Source: Ogataea parapolymorpha DL-1 (lineage: Eukaryota > Ascomycota > Pichiomycetes > Pichiales > Pichiaceae). From it: a stretch of 64,000 nt of DNA. Position numbers and translations under genes: made by a program. Within the stretch, counting starts at the first letter, position 1; each line of letters starts with the position of its first letter. This document shows positions 43,913 through 54,974 of this stretch, piece by piece. Below the pieces are notes generated by a model. The model had not been told where the DNA came from and did not search any database. It saw nothing but the letters and a program-made list of their open reading frames with translations. Location: contig NC_027864.1 of assembly GCF_000187245.1 (NCBI RefSeq), forward strand, positions 372,001 through 436,000. Direction: 5' to 3'.

Positions 43913-46610
43913 ATGGATCTCCTTGACGAATTGAGCGACCTGCCCGCTGTGCGCAGGACTTTCAAGGCCTCAAGCAAGGAGACTGACTTCACGCAGTTCA
44001 GTATATTTCAAGATGCCACCCAGGAAGTTTCTCAGTCCACGCAAGTGATCGAGCAAGAGAAGACCAGCAGTTTTGGGCTACTGGGTATTGACTCGGGGTT
44101 TATTGGGGCGGTCATGAAGCGACTGAATGGTGAAAAGGAAGAGTCGACGGAGCAAGTTAATGACAGCGAAGATGAGGTTGCGCCAGAAAGCGAGCCCGAG
44201 GAACGCGAAAAAACACAGCATACTCTCATATTTGAAAAGCCCATTACCGAGGTCCCCACCACGCAGCAGGTGGATGAAATATTGCGTGCTGAAAGTGATG
44301 ACGCTGAGGACCCCGAAGAGACACAGGAATTTGTTCCTGACCGTCAGATCAACCCTGAAGACGACATCATTGCTGCAATACCAGACTACGACAAACTAAG
44401 TGTACAGGACAAGATCCAGGCCCGTATCAACGAGAAGCGGCGCCGAAGAGAGCTTGAGGAACAGCAGAAGGCGATGTCTGTGCCTGTTGCAGTGCGCGAA
44501 GAGCGGAAAAAGCCCATCAATCCACTCGTTGAGGTGGTCAAGCAGAACGAGCTGATTAAAAAATCTACCTTTACGGTAAAGAAACAGAACGCGTCAAAAT
44601 TCGATCCGAAAAAGCTGGTTGAAGAATTCATGGACTCAGACGAAGACACTTTCTCCCAAGCAGCCAGGGACACTCCCCAGACGTCGCCCAAGGCTGATAT
44701 TCCGACCGAGGTGGCCGAACTGCAGAAGGGAGAAATGGTGGAACTAGAATCCGACTCCGACGACGATCTTGCGCAGATCAAGTTTGGCGCATCCAAGAAG
44801 AGTGTTTTTGAGGTCCGTCGCAAACTTTCCAAGAAAGAGCGTCCTCCGCCGGTCACGCTGAAGAACCTGATCAAGGAGGAAAAACGGCGTCAGATGCAGG
44901 CACTGGGCCGAAAACATGTGGAAGTCGTGATGGAGGATAAGGAGGACGAGATCATGAAGATGATGCAGAACGAGATTGAGCGTAACAAGCGGCTGAGGGA
45001 GCGCGAACGGAGTGCCGCTGAGCGTCGGAAGCGCGAGAAGGAGAGGCTGCTAAGGGGTGAAATCAGTGACGATGAGAGTGATTTGGATTACGATGGGGCA
45101 GAGGAGGAGGAGGAGGAAGTAGAAGAAGAAGGAGACGAAGAAGAAGAAAAAGAAGAAGAAGAAGAAGGAAAAGGAGAGAATGAGGAAAAAAGAGAAAAAG
45201 GAAGCAGACGAGGACACTGACGAGGTCGCACAGCCCACCGATCCACCGAAGTCGCCGTCGATCACCTTTGAGTTGCAAACTCAGGAAGTCAGCTCAAAAA
45301 CGTTTGGGCCGATGTCGCTTTCTGACGCGTTTGACCAGACTTTACCCAAGAAGTACGACGGGATGAGCTCTTTGGATGTGATGAGACGTCTGGGCGACGG
45401 TGCGGACGAGACGATGGACACGAGCATCAGCGAGACTACAGAACGCCATGACGAAAGCGTTGTTACAAACTTCCAGCTCGGCACGTTGCCTGTCGACGAG
45501 CCCGACGTGCCGAAAACCATACTTGAGAGTCAGAATTTTCTGCCAGATACTCAGGATGACGAGTCGGAGACTGTTCGAGAGGCTGTTCGGGAAGCCAAGC
45601 GACTTGCTGAGCAGAAACGAAGGAAACGCGAGCAGGAGCTGCGGAGCAAGGGCCTGAACCAAATTATGGAGAACGAGGCCGAGGAGTCTGAGGACGAGTG
45701 GCAGGGAATGGGAGGCCGTGACGGCGAGATTTCTGACGAGGAGAACAGTGAAGATGAGAAAATGCTGAACGACGCTGCGATCGACGTGAACAGCGATGCG
45801 ATCCGCGAAGCCCTGTTGAAGAACGAGGTAGCTGCGGATGACGAGATGGTGAAGAAGATTTATAAGGATATCAAGACTGGAGCGTTCAGAAAGAGGCGCG
45901 CACGTGACGGCGCATACGAGCTGGAGCTGAGCGACGACGAGGACCAGCAGATACTTGAGTACTACAATCGGCGTCGTCTGGAGCAGCAGCGGCAGCAGAT
46001 GATGCAGAGCAAGGACGTCAAGGAGCTTGCTAAGGATAGCAACCGCAAAGCGTTTTTCGACACCATCATGGAGACCGAGGAGAGCAGCTACCAATTTGAA
46101 GAGGAGCCGGAGGATCCTGAGGAGGAAGATAATGTGGGCGATGAGGACGAAGAGGAGGAGGCTTTGGTGATGCCTAAAAGGCGGAAAATCACGAGGGAGC
46201 AGGTCCGGTCAATGATCTCGTTCCTGGAAGACGAGGACAAGCCTCAGGACGCCATATACATAGACGACGACGGGTACGAGGAAATCAAGCAGATGCGCGA
46301 AAGCTCTGTTGTGCTGGCTGAGCGGACAGAAACACGACGGGTGGAGGTCCATGAAGAGCAAGAGGATGAGGAATTAGGCATTCTCGCAAGAAAATCGATC
46401 ACCTCGAGCTTCCGGACGAGCTCGCTCAAAAATGAACGAAAAGTGCACGAAGTCAATGTGACGACGAGCTCCAAGCCTGTTGGAGACGGCCGCGGAGCCG
46501 TTACATTCCTGACAAAGGCCCCACGGCTGCTGAAGCCCAAGGAGGCTCGCATCGAGCAGACGCTGCACAGGCGACAGCTCAAGGTAAAGGGCGGCGAGTG
46601 GAAAACATAG
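43913..46610 (+). CDS. MRC1: Mrc1/claspin replication-checkpoint mediator, reading frame broken near 45123-45217
   Basis: The N-terminal part (43913-45220, 435 codons) and C-terminal part (frame of 45180-46610) are in different frames. The Mrc1 hallmarks are split over both: an N-terminal acidic region with many SQ/TQ sites (VSQSTQ, KTQH, ETQEF, LQTQE, ESQNF, DTQDD), basic coiled segments and the conserved C-terminal block LDVMRRLGDG through KSITSSFRTSSL and TFLTKAPRLLKPKEAR. The upstream frame could shift by one base anywhere in the 95-nt overlap, a GAA/A-rich tract with runs of 4-6 A. The gene is likely functional, with an indel from sequencing or a real mutation. No GT-AG intron fits. Confidence 0.85.
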
Positions 46611-46645
46611 TGAATATAAATGCCATGCAATTAGGTCTATTTAAT

Positions 46646-47827
46646 CTAATGTCTGCTGAAATCCTCCAGATTGCTTCTCAGAGCGTCCCGGAGTGCACCG
46701 TGGCTGACCCTGGTGCTGAGAACGTCGCCCAGCCCGTGACCAGACCCGTGTCGTATGATCCGGCCCTTCCTGTCGAAAATCATGGTGGAATGCGCCCCAC
46801 CTCGAGCACTCTCACGCGGAAATACGTGGGCGGCCGGCTGACCTATCAGCCGGCCTGTTTCGCTCGTCACCAGCGAGCTATTAGGTATCAAGTTGGCGAG
46901 CCAGTTCTTTTGCGTTAACGGCTTCCGCGCCGGTCTGTTTTGTACCAGGGTATGTAAAGCGTCCACTGTGGATCGCGGCCTGAACGACATCTCGCTCACA
47001 ATGTCTGTCATCTCGTTGGCTACCACCGGTCGTCCTGCGCCGATCTGAATAGGGGCACACTGCGGCTCGCTGCGATACCACTCAATAATATCTGTGCCGC
47101 TGGCCATGCTCTCGTTGTCGCTCGCGACCAGTTCCAGAATCTGCTCGTGGTCCGAGCAATCATTGAACTCGATTTCAATGTCCTCCAAAGTATGTGTGGA
47201 TCTGCGCCCCTGTGGCTCTTTTTCGTCGGCCTCAGAAATGACGTCCAAGAAGGGAGCATCGAACCCTCTCACGGGCACAAACTGTTGATCCGATGTCCAG
47301 TTTGAGCTTGCATTGTCCAGAACTGGCTCTATTGGCCCCATATGCGGCTTGAAGTCCAGATCAGCATCGTTCATTGTCACCCGGAGAGAAATCGAAGTAG
47401 CGTCGGAAGTGTCATTTCCCGAAAAGAGCGAGGTCTCGTTGGACTCGCTCGGAAAGCTGGTGTCATTGTCTGCATCGCTCTCTGGATGACAATCTTTACC
47501 AAGCTGTCCATTGAGGTACTGGTATTCTCTCTGTAAGTTCTCGATAGTGGTTTCTGTAGCTTTCCAACTCAGCCCGTTGTCTTCGTCGCGCAGTGTTTGG
47601 GACTCCAAAAGTTGTGTACGTAGCGTAAGAGACGTCAAGTTTTCCAAATATGCAGTAGAAGAGTCGATCTTGGAGCTCAATTCTTGGATCTTGTTCTCAT
47701 TGGCTACCAGATCTGCCTGGACACAATGCAAGGCCTGAGAGAGCTCTGCATTGACTCGCATGGTCTCCTCAGACCGGGCTGTGAGCACGCTTAGTTTGTG
47801 GATAAGCTGGTCCATCCGCGCAGTCAT
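46646..47827 (-). CDS. coiled-coil protein of unknown function
   Basis: 393 aa with ATG at 47825-47827. Residues about 3-115 are a predicted coiled coil (MDQLIHKLSVLTARSEETM, VQADLVANENKIQELSSKI). The middle is acidic and Ser/Asn/Asp-rich with several sequon-like NDTS stretches. The C-terminal 130 residues include KPLTQKNWLANLIPNSS and GRIIRHGSGHGLGDVLSTRV, which look ordered. No known domain is recognised. The gene is convergent with MRC1 (35 bp apart). A structural or spindle/cortex adaptor role is possible but unsupported. Confidence 0.75.
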   Translation of the reverse strand: MTARMDQLIHKLSVLTARSEETMRVNAELSQALHCVQADLVANENKIQELSSKIDSSTAYLENLTSLTLRTQLLESQTLRDEDNGLSWKATETTIENLQREYQYLNGQLGKDCHPESDADNDTSFPSESNETSLFSGNDTSDATSISLRVTMNDADLDFKPHMGPIEPVLDNASSNWTSDQQFVPVRGFDAPFLDVISEADEKEPQGRRSTHTLEDIEIEFNDCSDHEQILELVASDNESMASGTDIIEWYRSEPQCAPIQIGAGRPVVANEMTDIVSEMSFRPRSTVDALHTLVQNRPARKPLTQKNWLANLIPNSSLVTSETGRLIGQPAAHVFPRESARGGAHSTMIFDRKGRIIRHGSGHGLGDVLSTRVSHGALRDALRSNLEDFSRH

Positions 47828-47972
47828 GGTGACTCGTCAGATTAAAGGTAAATAAAAACACACAAATTTGGACAATATAAAACAATAGGGCAGGAAAAAT
47901 TTACAGAAATATTTATTTGTACGGCCCCCAAAATTTCAGCTGACATAATCGTAGCAGTGACATTAATATTCG

Positions 47973-48272
47973 TTATTTAGACTCGGATCCTGACTTGTGC
48001 GACGTGGCTTCGATAGTGATGCCACTGAGCAGATCCAGTTGACGTTCGAGGTCATCATTTTCTCTGGATTTCTCGGTCTTTGTTTGCTGGTCGAGCTTAT
48101 GGTCTGTCTGCAAGTTGGCAAACACTCCCTTGTCCTTTTTGAAGTCTGCGCCCTTCAATATCTCCTCTACATTTTGAACCTCATTATTAAGCTTCTCGAC
48201 CATCGCCCGGGCCCTTTTGGAAGGCGCTCGCTTAGGTCGTTTCTTTGATATTCTGGTGCTCTTATTTTTCAT
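47973..48272 (-). CDS. small basic protein, possible ribosome-biogenesis or nuclear factor
   Basis: 99 aa with ATG at 48270-48272. The N-terminus is very basic (KKRPKRAPSKRARAM), then a helical region (VEKLNNEVQNVEEILKGADF) and a charged C-terminus. It is divergent from KRR1 with 82 bp between starts. Composition and position suggest a nuclear or nucleolar protein, perhaps a pre-60S shuttling factor of Alb1/Ecm1 type, but no diagnostic motif was matched. Confidence 0.6.
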   Translation of the reverse strand: MKNKSTRISKKRPKRAPSKRARAMVEKLNNEVQNVEEILKGADFKKDKGVFANLQTDHKLDQQTKTEKSRENDDLERQLDLLSGITIEATSHKSGSESK

Positions 48273-48300
48273 ATGTGCACAGTATTTTTTATTTTTTTAA

Positions 48301-49425
<1,125 letters not shown>

Positions 49426-49457
49426 CGGTTTGTAATCAAATGCATTAATGTACAGAA

Positions 49458-51644
49458 TTAGGGAGTCCAGCGTCGCGCAGTATCAATGGTTGGGTCTGCA
49501 AAGGAAGTAGAAGAATCTCCCAGATGGCGAGGCCCATAATCTGGCTGGAAAGTGACAACAGTCTCGAACGAGTCCAGACTGCTAGCGGACTCCCGTTTCC
49601 CATTGTAGCGCAACCTCATCAGCAGCTGTTGTAGTGTTTGATTTATATTGCCAGGGCCTGCGAAAAACTCGTGTGACTCAGGATCAACGTCTCTGAATTT
49701 CAATTTTTCGGGGACGGCGAGCGATGATCCTGATTGCATTGTGTTTTGCCAAGTTTGCTTGGTTTCGAACGTGTTGATGCTTTCTGTTGTGTCTTTTTTT
49801 GGAGGCAGCAGCCAGGCCATAAACAAGGCAGCCACAAGGAATAAGAGCCATATTCCCAACAGCACCATAGATATGTACAGCTCGATTCTTAACGAGGCTT
49901 TATACTTTTCCACCAATTTATCCCTGGTTGTTGCCAACGTTGATTTGGTGTCATCCAGATACTGATCAACAGAACCAGAGTCCTTAGAGTCGGTCAAATT
50001 GAAATCCGCAGGGTCTATTCGCGGAAACGACACTTGCGAGTGGTTGTGGATCCATGAAAGTGCCTTTTCGACTTTCTGGATTTTTCGCGTCACTGTGCAC
50101 CCAACAATGCCGCTCACATATGGGTATAGCGGAGTGTTGCCAAAAACGTCAGAGATCTTGCCGTTCATCTCGTCGACAAACTCTCCTAGAGTCGCGTTGA
50201 GTGAGCCCGTGCTGTTGTGTATCCAGCCCAAGACGTCATCATTAATTGAGGCCTCCTGATCGGAAATGTATAGATTCGTGTCATTTGCCCACTCAACAAG
50301 AGAATCGTTCACATTGGAGCGTATCTGCGACCCTATCGACTTGAAACTAGAGTCAAGAGCAGAGGTATCTTTTCTTGAAAGCAGATCCAGCAAAATCAGC
50401 TGCAATATGAATGTTGCTATTCCGGCCAGCGCAAGCAGCAATACTGGCAACATTCGGTCACTAGAAATGTAGTTAACCACCCACCGCACGGTGTTGAGTC
50501 GTGTGACACTCGGCCCGAAAAACAATTTCCCCAGTTTTTGCCCTATTAGGAAACTGTATCGATTGCGTGACATGTCGACAAGCTCTGCTGCAAGCTCATC
50601 TTTGTGCTTAGTTGCTGCGGTTGCCTCGATTTGGTGGAAATTGGTACCAATATTTCGGATGCGGTCCCACTGCTTTTTTTCCATGAATATCTCGAACGCA
50701 ATGAATCCTAGGGCTGCGAAAACGAGAACAATAAATATGATATTGGATGCTTTCCGCAGCAAGTCAGCAAGGTCCTCGTAAAAGTCGTCTATTCCGGAGC
50801 CAGCACAAAAGGTCATGGTCTTTTTGTCCGGGACCAGCAACTCGTCGGCGTCAAACTCGTGGTCAAGACGCAACGACACCTTTTCCTTCATATATTCAAA
50901 CGGCTCACTTACAAGGCCTTCAGTGTAATTCATAACGTCGTCAAAATCTGGAACGCTTTTGGACAGACTTTCCAACTTGGTGTTGATGGATCCCGGAATC
51001 TGCCAATTCTTGAGCGACGAGATAGTTAGATTGACCTTATTCATGCTGCTGCTCACGTCCGAGTCATCGTCGTCGTCAAAAATATCCTTCACATCCTCGT
51101 ACGTCTTAATCAGAGCATTGACCACTTTTGAAACACCGTCCAGTCCATCCTGCAGTTCCTCGGCAAACGACTTTACCGTGTCGTTGGCCAGTGAAATAAC
51201 GCTCTCGGTAGCGTTCAAAGCAACCTCCGCGGTGGCATCCACTGTTGCTGTAAGCACACAAACATACGTTCCGATGGTCATCTCAATGGCAAACATAATC
51301 AACCCTTTTGAGCTGGTCAAAACCATGTCAAGAATTTCCATAAAGCCCTTGTTAGCTTCGCTCAAGCCCTTGGCTATCATCACGTTTGCGCTTTTGGATA
51401 TATAATGTGGAACGCTGGCCAGTGAAGAGGCGTAGGTCTCTGCATTTGAACAAATGCTATAAGTCTGTTTTCTTGCCTGTTCTAGAGACGTATTGAGTGA
51501 GATCCGAAAAAGCAGAAGCTTGAATAGCATCAGGATCATCACGATCGTGTACTTGTTTAGCCAGACCTGCGACAGCCTCTCCTGAAAATTGAGAAAAGGC
51601 CTCCGGTAGTTTGAGTTGTTGACAGTTCTCAGATAGGTGTCCAT
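49458..51644 (-). CDS. PRM1: Prm1 plasma-membrane fusion protein for mating
   Basis: 728 aa from the ATG at 51642-51644; 26 further open codons upstream begin at GTG. Four membrane segments are seen at about 29-48 (LNKYTIVMILMLFKLLLFRI), 293-316, 396-421 and 588-613. Long extracellular loops carry many N-glycosylation sequons and cysteines such as FCAGSGIDDFYED. The start MDTYLRTVNNSNYRRPFLNF leads into QERLSQVWLNKY, the usual Prm1 beginning. It works in membrane merger of mating cells. A TATA-like ATATATA lies near 51671. No clear pheromone-response element was seen. Confidence 0.93.
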   Translation of the reverse strand: MDTYLRTVNNSNYRRPFLNFQERLSQVWLNKYTIVMILMLFKLLLFRISLNTSLEQARKQTYSICSNAETYASSLASVPHYISKSANVMIAKGLSEANKGFMEILDMVLTSSKGLIMFAIEMTIGTYVCVLTATVDATAEVALNATESVISLANDTVKSFAEELQDGLDGVSKVVNALIKTYEDVKDIFDDDDDSDVSSSMNKVNLTISSLKNWQIPGSINTKLESLSKSVPDFDDVMNYTEGLVSEPFEYMKEKVSLRLDHEFDADELLVPDKKTMTFCAGSGIDDFYEDLADLLRKASNIIFIVLVFAALGFIAFEIFMEKKQWDRIRNIGTNFHQIEATAATKHKDELAAELVDMSRNRYSFLIGQKLGKLFFGPSVTRLNTVRWVVNYISSDRMLPVLLLALAGIATFILQLILLDLLSRKDTSALDSSFKSIGSQIRSNVNDSLVEWANDTNLYISDQEASINDDVLGWIHNSTGSLNATLGEFVDEMNGKISDVFGNTPLYPYVSGIVGCTVTRKIQKVEKALSWIHNHSQVSFPRIDPADFNLTDSKDSGSVDQYLDDTKSTLATTRDKLVEKYKASLRIELYISMVLLGIWLLFLVAALFMAWLLPPKKDTTESINTFETKQTWQNTMQSGSSLAVPEKLKFRDVDPESHEFFAGPGNINQTLQQLLMRLRYNGKRESASSLDSFETVVTFQPDYGPRHLGDSSTSFADPTIDTARRWTP

Positions 51645-51746
51645 GAGTTTGGACCCTTCCTGGCGCAAACTATATATACTTCCTAGTCCTGCTACACTCT
51701 TAAAACGAGTTGAAAACTGCACAGCCTCGGAAAAAAAGACCCTTGC

Positions 51747-52586
51747 TTAAATAAACTTATAAATATTCCAGCCTAGCGAATAGGTGGCTGCCGTATGAAG
51801 AACCTCGCACTTGCCCGCTCTCGCAGCACCAAGAGCCACGACAAGGGGCAGGAAATGCTCAGGGGTGGGATGCGCAGCTCGGTACAACTGGTTCAGCTGG
51901 GGATCTGTCTCCAGTTTCTGCAGACCTAAGAGGCCATTGCCCTGTGTAAGGGTGTTTGTGAGCCAGGAGTTGAAGAGTTTGACGTAGGGCAGCGGCTCGT
52001 CCGAGTTGCTCAAGGCCCTGCGCATGTCCTGAAGGTTATGCACAGACATTCCCGAGCAAACAATAGCCACGTTTTTTGCACGCAGATCATAAAGGGCTTC
52101 TCCGAGCCGGTAGCTGTCAACAATTTTCGGAGAAGGAGGCAAAGATACCTGGATCAACGGAATTTCCAAATCTAGCCGATTGGTGTCTTGGACGTCCGGA
52201 TTTCCGAACGCAACTCTGAGGGGTGTCCAAACTCCATGATCCAGGCCGCGCGACTCGACTGCGGCTGGGATTCCCTTGTCTTGGAGCGTCTTGACAATTT
52301 CTTTGGCAAAGGCGGGCGAGCCTAATGTGTGGAATTTGGTTTCGTAGTATTTGCGTGGAAAATTGTAGAAGTCGTAAACCAAGGGGTTCTCGCCCTCGTT
52401 GCTGGACACCAGAACGTCATTGGCAGTCTCCCAATGTGCCGATATGCATATGACGTAATCTGGTCTGGAGCTCACGATTTGTGGACCGAGCTTGCGAACG
52501 GTGTCCCAGGCACCGACCTCTGAGCCGGCATGGCCTTTATCTGCAAACGTGGGCCCTCCATGAGAGATGAAGTACACGGGGAGCAT
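51747..52586 (-). CDS. extradiol (DODA/LigB-type) dioxygenase-like protein
   Basis: 279 aa from the ATG at 52584-52586. The metal-binding His positions typical of class III extradiol dioxygenases are present: PVYFISHGGPTF, ISAHWET, LDHGVWTPLRVAF and GMSVHNLQDMRR. The protein resembles bacterial YgiD and plant DOPA 4,5-dioxygenase. The substrate in yeast is unknown; a small aromatic catechol is plausible. Confidence 0.9.
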   Translation of the reverse strand: MLPVYFISHGGPTFADKGHAGSEVGAWDTVRKLGPQIVSSRPDYVICISAHWETANDVLVSSNEGENPLVYDFYNFPRKYYETKFHTLGSPAFAKEIVKTLQDKGIPAAVESRGLDHGVWTPLRVAFGNPDVQDTNRLDLEIPLIQVSLPPSPKIVDSYRLGEALYDLRAKNVAIVCSGMSVHNLQDMRRALSNSDEPLPYVKLFNSWLTNTLTQGNGLLGLQKLETDPQLNQLYRAAHPTPEHFLPLVVALGAARAGKCEVLHTAATYSLGWNIYKFI

Positions 52587-52720
52587 GTTAATGAGCGTGT
52601 TTAGCAAATATTAAGCAGTATTTATAAATCACCGAGCCGCACCTTCTCAATTAGTCAGAAACGTATATTTTCTTACTAAGCTTACAAACCACGACATATC
52701 ACGAGATGAGCTAGCAGGAA

Positions 52721-52936
52721 TCAGTAGTCCTTGGGGCCTGAACTTTCAGAGGAAACGCTCTTGCGGGCAGAGCCGGTGCCTGCTCTTGGAGGGAACCGTG
52801 GGTCGCCCTCCTCGACAGCGTGTCTGCAGGTGCACCAGAGCTCTCTGTTGGTGTTACTCATAACCTCGGAGACGTGAGAGCCACATCCCGTCCACGATTT
52901 TCTCTGGCAAAGAGGGCAAATGGCAGTCGAGCACAT
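52721..52936 (-). CDS. small Cys-rich zinc-finger-like protein
   Basis: 71 aa from the ATG at 52934-52936; the longer frame begins at GTG. A likely zinc site is formed by MCSTAICPLCQRKSWTGCGSH and WCTC. Many eukaryotes have a short conserved protein of similar pattern, C-P-x-C-x-K-x-x-W-x-G-C-G-x-H then W-C-T-C. The C-terminal part is Ser/Gly/Arg-rich. The function is unknown. Confidence 0.75.
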   Translation of the reverse strand: MCSTAICPLCQRKSWTGCGSHVSEVMSNTNRELWCTCRHAVEEGDPRFPPRAGTGSARKSVSSESSGPKDY

Positions 52937-53147
52937 GGATTGAACGCAGTTGAGAAAGCGCACTAGGCGGATCGATATTTATATACCCCGGACGAAAATC
53001 CACTAATTTGTGCGGTGCACCGCGCGCGCTTGTGCAGACAAAAATCCCGAGATAGCAAGATTATGACACAAGTCATGCAATTTACAAGTGGGTTACTTGC
53101 AGATAGTAGATAAGAAGCCTGTCCCCGACCCTGTATTGTAGAAGTAT

Positions 53148-53957
53148 CTATGCTTTTTCGATAATTAAGTCCGCGTCGTTGTCGGCGTCCATGACCAAGG
53201 TGATGTTTGGTCCTGATCTGACGGCGTCGACTTTTGGAGATTCCACGACAGCTGGAGCAGCTGGTGCGCTCTCCTCCTCCTTTTTCACCAAAAGAGTAGG
53301 ACCCACGGTCTCGGTGATGTCACCCAAACCCCAGAAGGTCATCATGGCCACAAACGCGGTAGCCATGGCGACCTCTGGGTCCACTTTCGTGTCGTCTAAT
53401 GTCAACTCGTAGTCGAACTTTCTCTGTCTCATGAGTCTCACCTTGGCGACTCTCTCTCTGACCTCCTCGTCGTTGCCTCCAGGGTTGGTGAACTTCTCCA
53501 AAAACTTGGAGTTCCTGGTCCATCCGTACTTGTGCCCGTCGTTCAGATAGAACGTTCTAAGTCTACCGCTCAAGCCAGACTCGCTGTTGATCACTCTGTG
53601 CTGCAATCCTGGCTTGTTGTGGAAGTCAAGCGACTTCAGGAAAAATCCACAGCGGATCGTAGCAATCTCTCTGTACGAGGGAAGGGTGCGCAGAGACCAG
53701 GTAGGATTTAAAGCACTTTCTCTCTGGAAAATGTACACCTTCTCACCCTTCTCGTTAAAAACATTGACAAGGACTTGTCTTCTGTCGTTGTCTCTTCTAA
53801 TGTAGAAAGCCCTGTTAGGCGCAGAAAGAGGAAGAAAGTTGGCATCCGTGATATGGACGTCCAACAACTCTCTCAAATAAGCATGAGAGATAAAGTAGGT
53901 AGCCAGTGTCGTGAGGGAGCTCTGGACATACACGGCAGGCGATTCGAAAACTGGCAT
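53148..53957 (-). CDS. conserved protein, possible LURP-one/Tubby-like fold
   Basis: 269 aa with ATG at 53955-53957. The region about 45-215 has alternating strand patterns and FYIRRDNDRRQVLVNVFNEKGEKVYIFQRES followed by WSLRTLPSYREIATIRCGFF (in part). This recalls the LURP-one/scramblase Tubby-C fold. A Trp/Gly-rich segment RTFYLNDGHKYGWTRNSKFLEKF is unusual. The C-terminus is acidic and Pro/Ala-rich. No enzyme motif is recognised. Codon use is biased, suggesting good expression. Confidence 0.7.
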   Translation of the reverse strand: MPVFESPAVYVQSSLTTLATYFISHAYLRELLDVHITDANFLPLSAPNRAFYIRRDNDRRQVLVNVFNEKGEKVYIFQRESALNPTWSLRTLPSYREIATIRCGFFLKSLDFHNKPGLQHRVINSESGLSGRLRTFYLNDGHKYGWTRNSKFLEKFTNPGGNDEEVRERVAKVRLMRQRKFDYELTLDDTKVDPEVAMATAFVAMMTFWGLGDITETVGPTLLVKKEEESAPAAPAVVESPKVDAVRSGPNITLVMDADNDADLIIEKA

Positions 53958-54100
53958 TTTGCAAGGAAAAACAGAGCAATAACTTCAAGAAGACCAAGAA
54001 GATAGCAAATTAATAGTGCTCTCTTTTTATACTTGGGGCCGGCGCGTAGCTGCTACCCTGGCCCGCGCGCAGGAAAAAACATCGCTCGAAGATTACATCA

Positions 54101-54871
54101 TCAAAAAATGCCCCAGGCATCTTCTGCACCGTGACAGAACTTGCTGCATGCGACGGATGCAGACAGCGGATACTCCGACAGTCCGATCTTGTCGTCCACG
54201 AACTCGTCTGCAAAGTTATCCTTTCCGCGAGCCATGGCTCCCACGAAAATGCAGATGCTTTCGTCTGGCTCCAATTTCTTAATGTAGTCCTGCACCCTCA
54301 CAACTGGCGCATCATACGAAAGCGTAATCTTGCGGCACTTTGTTGGCAGATGGTCTGTGATTGGGTTCTTGATCACCTTGAGTAATTTTTCCTCAGAATT
54401 GACCGATCTGATGGAAAGCTTGTGCAAAAGTTGCACCATAAGCCCTGAAAACCGCTTGAAAGTTCTTGGAATTCGCACCGAAGGGTTCACTTCTATGAGA
54501 ACACCCTTGGCAGTCTGAATGTACACTTGCAACTTACCAGCCTTGTTGATTGGCGAATCAAGAAGGGTTAGCAGACACTGGTGAGTGATATCCGGTCTGG
54601 CACCAGAAATGTCTCTCCCCATTTTGCGAAGCAGTCCCTGGTGGTCGTCACAGTTCAGCAGGGCGTACTTATCGCTTCCAGGTCCGCCGCCAGTGCTGAT
54701 CTTGTGTGTTTCCAGACATGCCTGCGACAAGACCACTACCAGTCTCTGTGTATTCTTATCTTTCGAAGAAAGTGGTGTAGGTTGAACTGGTACAAGAGAG
54801 GCTGGAGGGACAGTCGTCTCAGTCTTCGTCTCAGTCTTTCTAGCCTCAGAGTTCTTATTTCCTTCCGTCAT
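54101..54871 (-). CDS. EMG1: EMG1/Nep1 18S rRNA pseudouridine N1-methyltransferase
   Basis: 256 aa. A low-complexity Thr/Glu-rich N-terminus of about 40 residues precedes the SPOUT-type domain, with [67 protein letters not shown] and the knot region [15 protein letters not shown]...[10 protein letters not shown]. Emg1 methylates N1 of the hypermodified pseudouridine of 18S rRNA and is needed for 40S maturation. Its promoter has an RRPE-like A/T run AAAATTTTTTT at 54899-54911. Confidence 0.96.
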   Translation of the reverse strand: MTEGNKNSEARKTETKTETTVPPASLVPVQPTPLSSKDKNTQRLVVVLSQACLETHKISTGGGPGSDKYALLNCDDHQGLLRKMGRDISGARPDITHQCLLTLLDSPINKAGKLQVYIQTAKGVLIEVNPSVRIPRTFKRFSGLMVQLLHKLSIRSVNSEEKLLKVIKNPITDHLPTKCRKITLSYDAPVVRVQDYIKKLEPDESICIFVGAMARGKDNFADEFVDDKIGLSEYPLSASVACSKFCHGAEDAWGIF

Positions 54872-54974
54872 TGGAAACTAGCTGAATAAAATTTATATCA
54901 AAATTTTTTTTTTTCACCCGGTCGTGCATCTATTATCAAGAACCTAAATATTGATTTAATCTAGCATTGTTGAT

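Noticed and set aside
45090..45200. Intron in MRC1 to explain the frame change
   Set aside because: No GT...CTAAC...AG arrangement in the purine-rich tract.
45180..46610. Separate gene starting at ATG 45180
   Set aside because: Its protein is the C-terminal part of Mrc1 and the ATG lies in the purine tract; the frameshift explanation is better.
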